Positions 41,005-51,863 of a stretch of 64,000 bases of DNA are shown one piece after another (the first letter of the stretch is position 1; every line of letters begins with the position of its first letter). Below the pieces are notes generated by a model. The model worked only from the letters and a program-made list of their open reading frames with translations. It was not told where the DNA came from and did no database searches. A program made the position numbers and the translations under genes. The DNA is from Hyaloraphidium curvatum (lineage: Eukaryota; Monoblepharomycota; Hyaloraphidiomycetes; Hyaloraphidiales; Hyaloraphidiaceae). The DNA lies in NCBI GenBank assembly GCA_025558095.1, contig JAIVFI010000015.1:248001-312000 (forward strand), given 5' to 3'.

Positions 41005-42312
41005 TCATCTGTCTTCCACGGCAAACTCTGCCATGATTGGGATATGGTCCGACGGAAAGTCCTCGTTCGGGATGCCGTTGAGCACAACCTCAACAGGCGG
41101 GACCTCCAAAACCGAGGTTCGTGTGACGCGGTACGGCTTGTCGTCCTCGTTGTTCTCCCTGATGACAAAGATGTAGTCCAAGGTCCCCGAAAACAGGCAT
41201 GACGTGCTGTAGACCGGCTCGCCGCGCCAACCCTCGGCCTCATTCCACCGCGGATCTCTCGAGTGTCGCGGATCGTGGACCATGTAGTCCTGATAGGCCG
41301 ATTCTAAACGGAGGGGGAACGCCTCGAGCTTAGAGAGCAGCTCGTTGGGCGGAAGCGGGTTTGGAGGGTAGGCCGAGTCCTGTTCCGGCTCGTCTTCGGC
41401 CGGGTCGTTCACGCCGAGTACGCCAAACGCCGTAATGTGCGGTTCCAGCTCCCTGACCGCTTCCGCGCGCCGCTCGGGAGCGGAAAAGTCGCAGGTGCGC
41501 GTGAGGGCCCGGTACAACACCGACGAGGGAACCGTATTAAAATCCCCTGACAAAAGTGTCGTCCATTGCGTGTTCGGGTCCAAACTGTCTCTGAACGAAA
41601 GGACCTCCGACAGTAGCACGTAGGCCTGTCGTGCGCGTTCGTACTTAGCCGTCGGGCGCCAGAAGAGGTGCAGATTCGCCACGATGAGGCCCCAGTTTTC
41701 CACCGTCGTCGATCGGAGCGCTGCGATCTGCGCGATGTTGTGTGTGTTGGGCCGCACGGGCGTCGGATGCGTGAGCCGGTGGCCGTCAAATCTGACTTCC
41801 GCCTGCTTCTCTCTCGTGAACGAGTCCCGCTTCCAAGCGATGAGGAGTCCGTGGCCGCCTGCGTCCTCGCCGGAAGCCTGGCCGTTGGCGTAAACGTCCT
41901 TTTCCTCGTTGACCTTTGCCTTCAGGCTGTAGAACGTGTCGTACGCCTTGAGTCCCGGTCTCACGACCGACTCGAAGTTGTCCACCTCCTGCAACGCCAT
42001 GACCGTGGGGGCCCGTTCCTCGATCTCGGCAAGGATGCGATCGAAGCGGTACTTTTGGCGCAGACACGCAGGGTTCGCGAAAGGATACAGCTCCCTCCGA
42101 ACAAGGCATTGCGCCAGAATGTTGAAGCTCAGGAAGGAGAACGTCAAGGCAGGGGAACGCGTTGAGGGGCTCCGTGTGGGAATCAGCTTCCGAGGGAACA
42201 CGGGGATCTTCGGCTCCGGGGGCTTCGGCAAGGCTCGCGCCGCTGCCCTCTCGGAGCGGATCCGCTCGATCTCCTCCGGCGTCCGAGAGACGTTTCGCGA
42301 GCCCTTCCCCAT
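41005..42312 (-). CDS. Ngl2/Angel-type endonuclease-exonuclease-phosphatase (CCR4-related)
   Basis: A single exon of 435 aa from MGKGSRNVSRTPEEIERIRS; the frame is open upstream to 42426, but this start gives the basic leader expected of yeast Ngl2-type proteins. Fold motifs: LSFNILAQCLVRRELYP, the metal-binding Glu in VMALQEVDNFE, GHGLLIAWKRD, NLHLFWRP, GDFNTVPSS, LDYIFV and the terminal SDHIPIMAEF with the catalytic Asp-His pair. Relatives (Ngl2, Angel, CCR4) act on RNA 3' ends as deadenylases, rRNA trimming enzymes or 2',3'-cyclic phosphatases; which applies cannot be told. No leucine-rich repeat of true CCR4 is present. It converges with the truncated hydrolase. Confidence 0.85.
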   Translation of the reverse strand: MGKGSRNVSRTPEEIERIRSERAAARALPKPPEPKIPVFPRKLIPTRSPSTRSPALTFSFLSFNILAQCLVRRELYPFANPACLRQKYRFDRILAEIEERAPTVMALQEVDNFESVVRPGLKAYDTFYSLKAKVNEEKDVYANGQASGEDAGGHGLLIAWKRDSFTREKQAEVRFDGHRLTHPTPVRPNTHNIAQIAALRSTTVENWGLIVANLHLFWRPTAKYERARQAYVLLSEVLSFRDSLDPNTQWTTLLSGDFNTVPSSVLYRALTRTCDFSAPERRAEAVRELEPHITAFGVLGVNDPAEDEPEQDSAYPPNPLPPNELLSKLEAFPLRLESAYQDYMVHDPRHSRDPRWNEAEGWRGEPVYSTSCLFSGTLDYIFVIRENNEDDKPYRVTRTSVLEVPPVEVVLNGIPNEDFPSDHIPIMAEFAVEDR

Positions 42313-42673
42313 CCCAAACTTGGCCGTTCCACCCGCAGAGAGAAAGCTCCGATGCCGCGATGACGTCTCAAAAGGGATCGATGATCCGTGCGGTCTCGCA
42401 CGCGCTTCGCGACGACGAGTCACCAACGATTGAGCTGGTTCGAGGTCGATTTCGCAATATCGTCCCGTGCCAGATTCGTATCACTTGCTGGGATAGGCCC
42501 TCTTCGGCATCACGGGCTCTGACGGATTTGGGCCCACCTCCGCCGGCCATCACGAGGCATCGGGAGGAACGGCCCACCAGCACACCTTGCTCGCTGGTTC
42601 GCGGTGATATTGCAGCGCTGCCGCCGAAGGATTCTTGCTGGTTCACGGTCGTCAAACTGGTCGGCACCGCCCG
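42313..42673. other. Divergent spacer between nuclease and lipase genes
   Basis: About 360 bp between the start codons of the Ngl2-like and DDHD-like genes. Frames remain open by chance on both strands. No distinct motif seen; a shared promoter is likely from layout. Confidence 0.35.
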
Positions 42674-44329
42674 ATGTCCGACCAATCTCCGCCTACGCAA
42701 TCGCCGGGCTCTCCCCTCGGGTCCCTGAAGCCGGTGCCCGATGCCCTCGTCTTTCTCGTCCACGGGATGGGGCAGCAGAATAACCAGATCGAACAATACG
42801 GGAACTTCCACAACAACCTGAAGGACGTCAGGGAAAATGCCGTTTCGCGCCTCAAGGAGCTGTACCCGGACCGAGACCTCCGCGTCGACATCGTTGGAAT
42901 TGAGTGGCACTCATCGTTCCATGCTGGGGAGGGCGGCGTGGACCGGCGGATGGAGCTCGTCACGCTCCCAAACATTCCCAGCATCCGGCTGGTCATGAAC
43001 GGCTGGCTCAGCGACGTGTGCTATTACTATACCCCGGCCGGCGGCCAGATATCGGCGATTGTCGCGGGCCTCATCAACTCGCACTATCAAGAGTTCCGGG
43101 CCGAGCACCCTTCCTTCTCGGGGCCTGTCTGCATCATCGGACACTCTCTCGGCGGAGTGATTTGCTTCGATCTCCTCACGCATCACGGCCGCTGTTCGCC
43201 AGTTTCCTGCCCGGGACCGCCCAGTTTCTCCGTGGATGACGTGGACGTCGAGCACCCGTATGGCTCGCCAAACAGTCTGGCAGCTTGCCACCCGCACATC
43301 CACTCGCCCTTCTTGGACTTCACGCCGTCCTACTTCTTCACATTGGGCGCTCCGATCGGTGCCGTACACGTCCAGCGGAACGCCTCTTTCCGCCGCACCT
43401 TCAGGGACTTGCCGTGCCCGATGGTCAACATATTCCAGAGCCACGATCCATTCGGCTACCGAATCGAGCCCTTGCTGTCAGCCGAGTACGCAAAGGTTCC
43501 GCCGGTGACCCTGGAAGCAGCGAAGCCCGCACCTTCGCAGGAGCTCGTTCCCGCCGGGGGTGGCTCCTCCTTGCGCGATTTCCTCACGATCACTGTGAAG
43601 ATGCCCGATTTCCTGTCTGTATCTCTGCCGCGTTTGAGTTTCCCCCTTTCGGGGATGCAGGTTCCGAGCATCACGCTCCCAAGCTTCAGCTTGCCGTCCG
43701 GCGGAGGACGAACCAACGTGCACCTGGAAGTGGACTACCAGATCCAGGACGACAGTCCTGGCGAGACTGGGGACACCGGCAAAAGGAAGAGGGATAGCGG
43801 TGGCGACGAGAGCACAAGCGTTCCCGGGGACGTCGAAGCCGCGGATCCGTCGGCGGCAAAGAGGACCCGACGGAGTGTCGGGACGTCCAATTTCTCGGAA
43901 GAGGGCGTCTTTACTCGGATTGGAAGCTTCATGCGCAGCTCGTTTTCTTCGTTTTCGTCGTTCCGAGCCGTCGTCGTGTCTGGGTCGGAGGCCGCGGCTG
44001 CGGCCACGATCTCCCCTCTGTCTGAGGACCTGACGTCGATTCTGGTGGAGGCTGGCATTGATGCCAAGGCGGCAGTAGAGCCTTCTGTCGACGCAAGCGA
44101 GCCTGCTGCACAAATGGCACAGGCCGCTGAACCTGCCCCGGCGATCGAACCTCCTTCGCCACGGCTGGACTATACCTTCGTCGCACAACAGTCGTACCTT
44201 GATGCCTTCTCCGCCAACGAGTACCTGAAGGGGATTAAGGGACACTTCACGTACTGGCGGTCGAAAGAAGCGATGACTTTGATGATGCGGACTGTCGCCG
44301 GTCTCATCGACGGGCCATCGTGTACGTGA
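42674..44329 (+). CDS. DDHD-like phospholipase (PA-PLA1 family)
   Basis: One exon of 551 aa from MSDQSPPTQSPG. Early in the protein stands LVFLVHGMGQQNNQ (oxyanion-loop region). The lipase elbow GHSLGGVICFDLL has its Ser at about residue 157, and FFTLGAPIGAV follows. The last ~50 residues (LDYTFVAQQ, EYLKGIKGHFTYWRSKEAM) correspond to the end of a DDHD domain, which in animal DDHD1/2 and fungal relatives hydrolyses phosphatidic acid or other lipids; the His is kept but not all signature Asp are obvious. Between them lies a long disordered insert with KRKRDSGGDEST and Ser-rich tracts (about residues 275-460). The split of the domain by this insert is typical. Cytosolic or membrane-surface enzyme by family. 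Confidence 0.75.
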   Translation: MSDQSPPTQSPGSPLGSLKPVPDALVFLVHGMGQQNNQIEQYGNFHNNLKDVRENAVSRLKELYPDRDLRVDIVGIEWHSSFHAGEGGVDRRMELVTLPNIPSIRLVMNGWLSDVCYYYTPAGGQISAIVAGLINSHYQEFRAEHPSFSGPVCIIGHSLGGVICFDLLTHHGRCSPVSCPGPPSFSVDDVDVEHPYGSPNSLAACHPHIHSPFLDFTPSYFFTLGAPIGAVHVQRNASFRRTFRDLPCPMVNIFQSHDPFGYRIEPLLSAEYAKVPPVTLEAAKPAPSQELVPAGGGSSLRDFLTITVKMPDFLSVSLPRLSFPLSGMQVPSITLPSFSLPSGGGRTNVHLEVDYQIQDDSPGETGDTGKRKRDSGGDESTSVPGDVEAADPSAAKRTRRSVGTSNFSEEGVFTRIGSFMRSSFSSFSSFRAVVVSGSEAAAAATISPLSEDLTSILVEAGIDAKAAVEPSVDASEPAAQMAQAAEPAPAIEPPSPRLDYTFVAQQSYLDAFSANEYLKGIKGHFTYWRSKEAMTLMMRTVAGLIDGPSCT

Positions 44330-44358
44330 AGCCAGCTAACTTAGACAGGCCCTTTACA

Positions 44359-45736
44359 TCATTTGGGCCCCAGGCTAACGACGGCTTTCTGCGCCAGTGA
44401 CGCGACAGCCTGGTCGTCCATGCCCAGAAGATCCATGAGCACCTCTCGAGTGTGGGCTCCGAGATCGGGTCCCGCCCACGTCGTCCTCCCCGGTGTTCCC
44501 ATTAGCTTCGGCGTGTAAGCTGGCACCTTCAGAGGCGCTCCCAAAACCTGAACTTCCTCGAGCATGCCACGCGCCTTCACATGTGGATCCGCCACGATGT
44601 CCTTGACGTCGTAGATTGGACCCGCGGGAACCTCCGCCTTTTCCAAGGCCGCGAGCGCCTCCTCGACGGTCAGAGTTCGCGTCCAATCGTTGATGGCACC
44701 GTCGATCCGATCCTGGTGCTGCACACGCCCGGCGTTCGTGGCGCACTCTGGAGCATTCGCCAGATCAGCACGTCCCGCAGCAGACATCAGTCGCTTGTAT
44801 ATCGAATCCCCATTGCCTCCGATAACGACCATTCCGCCTTTGCATTGATAGACATCTAGAGTAGCGGGAATAGTTGGTACGGTGTCAACCCCCGACGAGG
44901 GCGCGACGTACTCGTAGGAACGATGCCCGTCACAGTCGTGCCGGAAGGCTCGCGGGTCTTGCCCAGCCTGTCGTACTCGGGAATGGCTCCCTCCATCACG
45001 TTCAGCATGGATTCGTAGAGCGCCACGTCGACGACCTGTCCTCCCGAACCCGGCTTCAACTTGTTTCTGGCCACCAACGCCAGGAGGATGCCGATCACGG
45101 CGTGCAAGCCGGCCACCGTGTCCCCAAGGCTGATGTTGGGGCGCACGGGCGGTTCGCCAGGGAAGCCGGTCACGTAACGGAATCCCGCCATCGCCTCGCA
45201 AACCGAAGCATATCCTGCTTTAGGAGCGTACGGTCCATTTTGCCCGTAACCCGAGACTGGACGAGAAGCTAATCAGCCGCCCGTTACCCAGCGTTGGCGC
45301 GAAACACACCCCGCGTGATCACCAAGCTAGGATTGGCCTGAAGCAAGTCGTCCGGCCCCATGCCCCACTTTTCGAGCGTCCCTGGTTTGAAGTTCTCGAT
45401 CAGCACATCGCTCTTGAGGGCCAGATTTCTGGCGATAGTCCGCCCTTCGGGCTTCCTCAAGTCCAGGGCAACACTCTTCTTGTTCCGGGCAAGACTCCGC
45501 CACCAAGGAGACACGCCGTCCTTGTCCAATCCCCGCCAGCCTCGAAGCGGATCGCCGCCTTGAGGAGGCTCCACTTTGATGACCTCTGCACCAAAGTATC
45601 CGAGCATCGATCCCGCAAAGGGTCCGGCGAGGAGCTGTCCGAGCTCGAGGACGCGGAGGCCTTCCAACGGAGGCGTCTTTGCCTCCGGGAGAGTTGCAAA
45701 CAGTCGTCTCGACGCGAAAGGGGCGCGCCGCATCAT
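44359..45736 (-). CDS. Class III CoA-transferase (SUGCT/CaiB-BaiF family), probably mitochondrial
   Basis: Three exons (45736-45310, 45256-44912, 44855-44359) give 422 aa. The leader MMRRAPFASRRLFATLPEAK looks mitochondrial. Motifs in order: GLRVLELGQLLAGPFAGSML, VIKVEPPQGGDPLRGWRG, RNKKSVALDL, VLIENFKPGTLEKWGMG, VSGYGQNGPYAPKAGYASVC (restored by intron 1), NISLGDTVAGLHAVIGILLA with the catalytic Asp, GTTVTGIVPTNVYQCKGGMV across intron 2, GGNGDSIYKRLM and VPAGPIYDVKDIVADPHVKA. The family moves CoA between carboxylic acids; human SUGCT uses succinyl-CoA and glutarate. Substrate unknown here. It ends only 29 bp from the convergent DDHD-like gene. Confidence 0.88.
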
Positions 45737-45860
45737 CTTGACGCGCTGTTTCCGGGAGCGAACGAGCTGCTACTTCGGCGGCGGCGCGTCTTCGATCACT
45801 CACACCTCCTCGGGTTCGGTTTCCCAGTCGGCAGACGCCCTCCCTCTTCAAAGGCCCATC

Positions 45861-46855
45861 ATGAGCAGGTCGCCGCGCGACGATGACGACCGGGACGGCG
45901 AGCGCGCGAACAAGCCCGAGATTGAGCGGAGAACCGCGGCCGAGAGCACGGACAAACCGGGCGGCCTGTCGTTCGTCGGCAAGGCGAAGAAGTTCACTGT
46001 CGAACGCGAAAAGGTAGAGAGGGAACATTTTCTCCATCTTTCGTTGCTTGACGCGGCCTCGTAGGTCTGCCCGTTCCTGCTGCGCACTTTCGTGCGGGAC
46101 GGCTCGTTTCACCGGATCGAGGGCTTCACCGAGCTGCCACCAAAGGAAGATGAGATCGATTTCCACACGTGGTGAGCAACTTTGCAGGTTTGCGACGCCG
46201 GAAGGTCGGTCCGACGCGTGTGCGCGACAGGAAGGACTGCACTTTGCGCGAACTCGCTTCCCTCATTGCCGAGACCCGACCTTCTGCGGCCACCCGGCAG
46301 GCCAAGATCAGCTTCAAGTTGCTGTACAAAGATACGCAGCGCGGACGCTACTCGTTCACCGACATTGGGAACGTCCTGAATGCGCGGACGACTCCCGACG
46401 ACAACAAAACTCTTTCGGACGTCAAGCTGCAGATCGGGGACCTGATGAGCATTGCAATCTTCTCTTCTGGCGACAGGCCGGCCGAAGGGCCCGGTGATCG
46501 GGGCATGGGGACCGGCCCGAGGGGCCCGAGGGACATGATCCAGTTCGGCGAGCGTGATCGTGACACGCGCCCGGTCGGCGGTGGCCGCATGGCCGGTCGC
46601 TTGGGAGGGGGACCCGGCACATTCGGCAACGGCCGGCCGCGGTTCGATGGGGACACGCAGGGGTTCCATCCGTATCGGGCTGGGCCGGGGGGAGTTGGGC
46701 CCGGCCCGCGGGGTTCGTTCGACGACAAAGGGCCTCGTGGCGGCGCGGGTCGCGACATGGGTCGAGAGCAGCAACCGCATCCTTGGGACGTTCGCCCGAG
46801 GGACTTTAGGGGTGGATTCGGTGGGGGAGGAGCTGGCTTCCGTTCGGATCGATGA
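45861..46855 (+). CDS. SAP18: SAP18-like subunit of Sin3/splicing-associated complexes
   Basis: Three exons (45861-46013, 46065-46171, 46231-46855) give 294 aa; animal SAP18 has ~153. The ubiquitin-like SAP18 core is clear: CPFLLRTFVRDGSFHRIEGF, then across intron 2 TWKDCTLRELASLI, FKLLYKDTQRGRYSFTDIG and KLQIGDLMSIAIF. SAP18 links to Sin3-HDAC repression and to the ASAP/exon-junction complex. The long C-terminal extension (about 145 residues) is Gly/Arg/Pro/Phe-rich (GRMAGRLGGGPGTFG; FRGGFGGGGAGFRSDR), an RGG-like disordered region absent from animal SAP18 that could bind RNA. The N-terminus is charged. Confidence 0.87.
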
Positions 46856-46926
46856 TCGGGCCACGTGTAGTGCATTGTACGGCATCAAGAATTGAAAAAG
46901 CAGCCACGTCTTCGGTGGAAGAACAA

Positions 46927-48578
46927 TCAAAACTCTAGCCGTGGTGCCTGTCGCGGTGCGAGCTTGCTGGCCTTGACCGCGATTTCGGCGACGGCGACGA
47001 TGCATGCCACGATAATCAGGTAAATGATGATCCAGGTGATTGATGACATTTTGGACGAAGACAGATGATCGTTCAGCAGATCCAGAAGATCGGCGATGAC
47101 TTCCGTCCTCTTGTTCAGGATGGTTGTCCGAGGGTTGATTTCGAGGTATGCTGAAAGCATAGTGGCGGTTAATCGGGCGACAGAGAGGAAGAGGGCGGCC
47201 GCCAGGCTCACTTCTCATGGCGCTGTACACCGGCTGGAGCTCCGGCTTGTCCCATAGGAAATCCGGATCGTCCAGAACGTTGCTGACGAGGTTCACACCC
47301 ATTCTCAGGTTGAACAACCGGCCCATGGTCATGACGACAGCTTCCCTCGACAGCCCGACCTCGCCGGTCTGGGCCATGGTCTCGGGGATGCCCTTTGTCG
47401 CGTCGATCGTCTCCTCCATGAGATTCTCGAACTGGTTCAGCTTCACCGACTGGGCAATGGCGTGAGAAATCACGAGCTTGTTGAGGGGATTGGTGGACTT
47501 GAGGGTGATGAGGTCGTTGAAGATGCGCGGTTGGTAAGGAGGGCTGGGATCGTACTGGAAGGAGAAGTCGTCGGTCTCCACATCGTCCTGCTTCAGAGGT
47601 TCGACGGAGCAAGGGAAGATGGTGGAGAGGATGCGCTGCTCATCGACCTCGCTGAAGTTCCAAAAGACCTGCGGGCACGGAAATCAGGGACGCCCGAAGC
47701 AAGGCACAAAGCAAGAAACGCACAACGCAGCCGTACTCAAAGAAAAAGATCTCGGAATCCTTCAACGAATCCTGCACATCGTCCTTGCCTGTCGGCGTCT
47801 GTGGACCATAGTCTCCTTCCTCGTAATCTTCCATCAGACCGCGCCGTTCGTCATCCGGATTGCGATCTTCCGTCGACAGGTCCTCGCCCGATGAAAGATA
47901 GTCAAAGATCATGCCCTGGCCGCGGCCCGTCGAGCGGGCATCGTACAGGTCGTGCAGCGTCTGAATCGACTGCCGGTCGTACTTGGCGTACAGGCACTCG
48001 TCGTACGAGACCCAGGACGCGACACTATGCCGCTGGGTGAGCAACGTCCGGAGGTCCTTCAAGTTGTACTCGTCCGCCGTGCAGAACCCGGTGACGCGGG
48101 GCAGGTCGCGCCGCTGCTGCCGCGTCATTCGCTCGGCCTCCGTCTTGGCTATCTCGGGCGGCAGCCACGGCACCACGACCTCGTTCTCGGAGGAAACAAA
48201 CACCTCGAGGCCCTCGGGATCGTGCACGCCCCGGGGCCCCACATCGTAGACGGGTTCGTCCGCATCGGGAAGCAGCACAAGCTTCGAGGCGATTTTGGTC
48301 GTCCGTTGTTGAGCTGGGGAAGGTTAAGGACCACTTCGGACGGGAGGACGCGTCATCAACGTACCTGGTTTGCCTCCGCCCGAAGGTTTCAGGGCCGATA
48401 TCACGTTGGGCGGCGCGATGGCCTGCTTCCGAGGGGGTGGGAAAGCGCGCGAGGAGGAAGCGCCGGAGCTCGTCCGCCGCATCGCATCGCCCTCGGGGTC
48501 CGGCGGGACCACGCCCTCGAAGACGTTGTCCTCCGATAACGCGCGCCGCCGCGTCTTTGGAGGCGCCGCGGAGGACAT
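46927..48578 (-). CDS. Rmd1/RMND1 family (DUF155) membrane protein
   Basis: Four exons (48578-48365, 48313-47724, 47668-47212, 47150-46927) give 494 aa. The family includes yeast Rmd1 (needed for meiotic division) and the mitochondrial translation factor RMND1. Motifs: EIFFFEYGCVVFWNFSEVDE (across intron 2), RIFNDLITLKS, NKLVISHAIAQSVKLNQFE, NLRMGVNLVSNVLDDPDFLW, then across intron 3 YLEINPRTTILNKRTEVIAD and a C-terminal membrane helix ITWIIIYLIIVACIVAVAEI. The N-terminal ~180 residues are poorly conserved, acidic and Ser-rich, as in Rmd1 rather than RMND1; no mitochondrial leader is evident. Introns are 51, 55 and 61 nt. Confidence 0.88.
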
Positions 48579-48772
48579 TTTGTGGGCGGGACGGATGCTC
48601 GCGGTGGACGATCGTCGCAAGTCAAGGCTGCGCCCAACTCACACCGTCCTTGCACGTTGAAGGTTGCGATCGGAGAGACGTTTCCTCGAAAAGATGAAAA
48701 GATTACGATATGATTGATACTGGCAAGACATAGAGAACATGCGGCGCAGACAGTCTACAGGGACGGGTGCCA

Positions 48773-49244
48773 TCACGCCTCCTTCTTCGGCGTGGGAACG
48801 AAACCATTGTCGATGCCATGATGCTGGCACCAGCCTCTGACCGAGTCCCGGAGCCTCTGCCGACCGAGCTCCGTTGGTTGCACCTCTGCAACGAGCTGTC
48901 GAGCGATCGAGATAACGAACACCTGGAGCTTAAACAAGAGGCCCCGAAATGGCACCAGCGGCATAAATACCTTGTCAAAGAGCTCCGGAGCCAGCAGCCA
49001 CAGCCCTATGAACTGTGTCGCCTTGGTGATGGGCGGCAGCCTCACGGGTTCAAGCGAGTCGAGTTTGCCAAAGTATTCCAAAGTCTTTGGTCCCGTTCCG
49101 AAGACGTCGTCGAGAGGATCATTCACTGTCAGCGATTTGGCTCTGAATTCTTCCGCAGAAAAGGCAGCGGTGCTGGAAGCTTCCGCTCAGGGACCACGGA
49201 GTTGCGCGCGGTCGGCCCTCTAACCTCTTGTATCGCGCCGCCAT
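48773..49244 (-). CDS. Small protein of unknown function, 139 aa
   Basis: My model uses a 20-nt first exon (49244-49225, MAARYK...) and a main exon 49172-48773, joined over a 52-nt intron of the locally typical length. The product has a polar start (STAAFSAEEFRAKSLTVNDP), then IGLWLLAPELFDKVFMPLVP and LQVFVISIARQLVAEVQ, which are hydrophobic and may associate with membranes, and ends FVPTPKKEA. I recognise no family. The long exon alone (from an internal ATG at 49126) would give 117 aa and is the conservative alternative. Divergent from the gene at 49436, with a ~190-bp shared spacer. Confidence 0.5.
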
Positions 49245-49435
49245 GGACAGGGCAGCCCGGGCGCCAAGAAACGGTCCACTACGAATCAGATAGAGAGTCA
49301 TCATGTACGGGAAGTGTAGGCAAGAGTTCACACCGCCCGTCTCGCCGCGCGATCAAACGCGATCGTTCCTTGGATCGTTCGCTGTAGTGCACGACCCCGC
49401 CCCTCGCGTCCCGAGACGCGTTTGAGGCCCCGAAA

Positions 49436-50489
49436 ATGGCCAATGCACCACCTGTCACGCGTCCTCCGGAGTCGGTCCTGAGCGATGAGCTCATCGACGC
49501 TGTTTACCGGGCAATCGGCCAGCATTACGCGACGTACCCCTTTCCTGGCAATGAGCGGGACCTCCGGAGCAAAGCTGCCGATGCTCTCTCCTTCCTCGAT
49601 GGCAGCCGAGGCGTGGACCCCAGCATGGCGACCCTCTGGCGCGACGTGGTCAAGGAGTTGCTGAAGGACGAGAAATCCGTCTCACCGAACGATCTCCCGT
49701 CGGCCCTCCGTTCCTTCGAACGATTGGAGCTGTTGAGGCGGCAGAAGTTCGAGGAGGACGAACGCCGTACCGTCGCCAGGATCCTTCGCAAGCTCCAGAA
49801 GGATGCCGAACAACACTCCAGCGACCCCGATCCCGCGATCCGAGCTGTGGAGGTGATCAAGGCGGTGGAAGCGGTGGACAAGCTGCACTTGAAGCTGGAG
49901 AGGCGCTGCGAACATGCGTTGCTGATTTCCCGCAAGCTCGTGAGTCGGTGGCCACGGCACGGCCTGCAGGCTTCTCATTTCTGGCCAACAGTGCATCACC
50001 ATTGCACTGAAGCGCGGGGCAACCGCTGCGCAGGCTCATGCGCTGATGAACGACCTGTATCCCTTGGACTCGGGGGGCAGACCGTCCGTCGCCATGGAAT
50101 TGCGCCACTTTGAGATCGACACCCGCGCTGACCTGGTCCGGTGGATCCCGAAGCTCCGCGGTGGCTTGGATGAGGCGGCAGAGAAGAAAGCTTCCCAGCT
50201 GTGGGTGCATCGACATCTGGTGTTCCATGGAGCACCTGCCGATCTTTCGAATAGGAGTTCTGCAGAAACTGAACAGGTGGTCATCGCCTTGGCTCCGGCC
50301 AGCCGCAGCTGGGCGTACGTTTCCGACAAGATTCGCAAGTACCTCAGGGATCTGGCCACCTTCTACGAGAAATTGGGACAGCTGCTGGAGCACGACTACG
50401 GCAAGGGCGGAAGCTACTTTGATTCAGCGCTGGTGCAGATTGCGAAGTTCGAGAACTTTGTCGAGGAAGCCATTGAAACCGAGGACTGA
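49436..50489 (+). CDS. Helical protein of unknown function, 333 aa
   Basis: Two exons (49436-49939 and 49992-50489; 52-nt intron). The product is predicted by eye to be almost entirely alpha-helical and charged (SALRSFERLELLRRQKFEED, AVEVIKAVEAVDKLHLKLER, IRKYLRDLATFYEKLGQLLE). No signal peptide, membrane segment or known motif was seen. The intron join CTC-TGC is in phase 0 and leads into ITIALKRGATAAQAHALMND, continuing the helix pattern. A role in protein-protein interaction is likely but unassigned. Confidence 0.6.
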
Positions 50490-50582
50490 CTGTAAAAGAG
50501 CTGGAACATTTGATCCTGACCCATTGCACATCTGCTGACTCTCACCACGCGATCCATTCCGAAAGTCCAACATTCCGCGTGA

Positions 50583-51534
50583 CTAAACCTGTTGATCCGC
50601 CGCCACGACCACCTTCGGATCATCCTTTGCTGCAACTTCCTCGGTATCCTCCCCCTTCTTTGCTGCAAGCTTCTCGGCTTGCTCGGCAGCCCACTCATCC
50701 GGATGCAGCCGCTTGAACCGAGCTTCCAGGATGAAGTACAGGGGGATGAAGAAGCCGGTGATCGGGAAGTACACTGCAGGACAACGAAACGACAATCAGC
50801 TGAAGACAGAGCATGAAGAAGTTTGGCGGCTCACCAAGATACAGCACGAACGTCGCTGATCGCCGGGTGTTCAGATTCTCGTCAACAGAAGCGGACAAAG
50901 CAAGAGCCCTCACCGATCTGGAAGTCGCTCAGCGCGATGGCTATGGCGCCAAACAGCGCGCCGGCCGCGTCCAGCGCACACATGCCCAAGCTCAGGCCCA
51001 CAACCCTCCCTCGTTTGTATGCCTCGTAGTACTGCGGGAGGAGACCCCCGACGCCGACAGCGACGGTGACGTAGGCGAAAAAGTCCAGGGAGACGCCGTT
51101 GGCCTGGGCGGCACGAAGGCCGAAGACCAGCGCGCACAATACAAGCATGTCGGCGGCGACCAGCCCGAGGGTGCGCAGAGAGGGTTGCAGGTATTTCCGG
51201 CCATAGTGGTCGTAGAACCAGTATTGGAAGAAGGACACCCAGAGGAAGAAGGAGAAGACGAGCGGTTGCGCGATGAGGGAAGGCGACAAGCGCATGACGA
51301 TGGCGTAGGTCGAGATGAGCACGCCGTTCAGAGACCAGATTAAAGTCAAGAGGACGCTGAGTCCGTCGGTGCTCTTGCTCCTGTAGTTCTTGAAAACCTT
51401 AAGGCCGCCAGATAAGGGGAATGACTTCTGCGGTTCGTGCGGCGGGTCCTCACCTGAGGAACGGGGACCAGCGCCCAGCACACGAGTCCGAGGGCGGCGA
51501 TAACCTCGCTGGCGACGTGCGTGGCGGCGGACAT
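50583..51534 (-). CDS. PQ-loop repeat membrane protein
   Basis: Four exons (51534-51454, 51397-50914, 50855-50835, 50773-50583) give 258 aa. The two PQ-loop motifs are ALVPVPQVFKNYRSKSTDGL (across intron 1) and VGGLLPQYYEAYKRGRVVGL, in a protein with about seven membrane helices. This is the plan of lysosomal/vacuolar cystine or cationic amino-acid exporters and of other SWEET-related carriers; substrate not assignable. Exon 3 is only 21 nt and supplies part of the last membrane helix (ATFVLYLVYFPITGFFIPLY). The C-terminal tail is charged (EWAAEQAEKLAAKKGEDTEE). Introns are 56, 58 and 61 nt. Confidence 0.82.
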
Positions 51535-51863
51535 GGTGGTGTTGTAAGTCGCGGCCCTGCGCGTGTCGGCTCCTTTTATGCGCGTGACGGCGGGTTTTGG
51601 CCGCACGTTCTGGACCATGTTTTGGAGATAGGGAACGTTCGGCAGATTTCCGAGCGCGTCAGCCGTCCCCTCGGGCGGCTACCGCGATAACGTGGAACCC
51701 GCAAGGAACTTCGCCGACTTCCGAAGGAATTTCCCTCTCTTTCCGTGGACGGACGGGCGAGCTTCAAAGGCCCAGGGGCCCCAGCGGGAAGCGTCAAACC
51801 CGCATTCCCCCGCCGCTCGTCTGCACCCCTACCCAGACCCCACCCGCAGCCCTCCGAACAACA

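Noticed and set aside
42739-43170. DDHD-like gene as a simple bacterial-type lipase
   Set aside because: The elbow alone fits many hydrolases, but the long insert and the conserved C-terminal block with GHFTYW fit the DDHD plan better.
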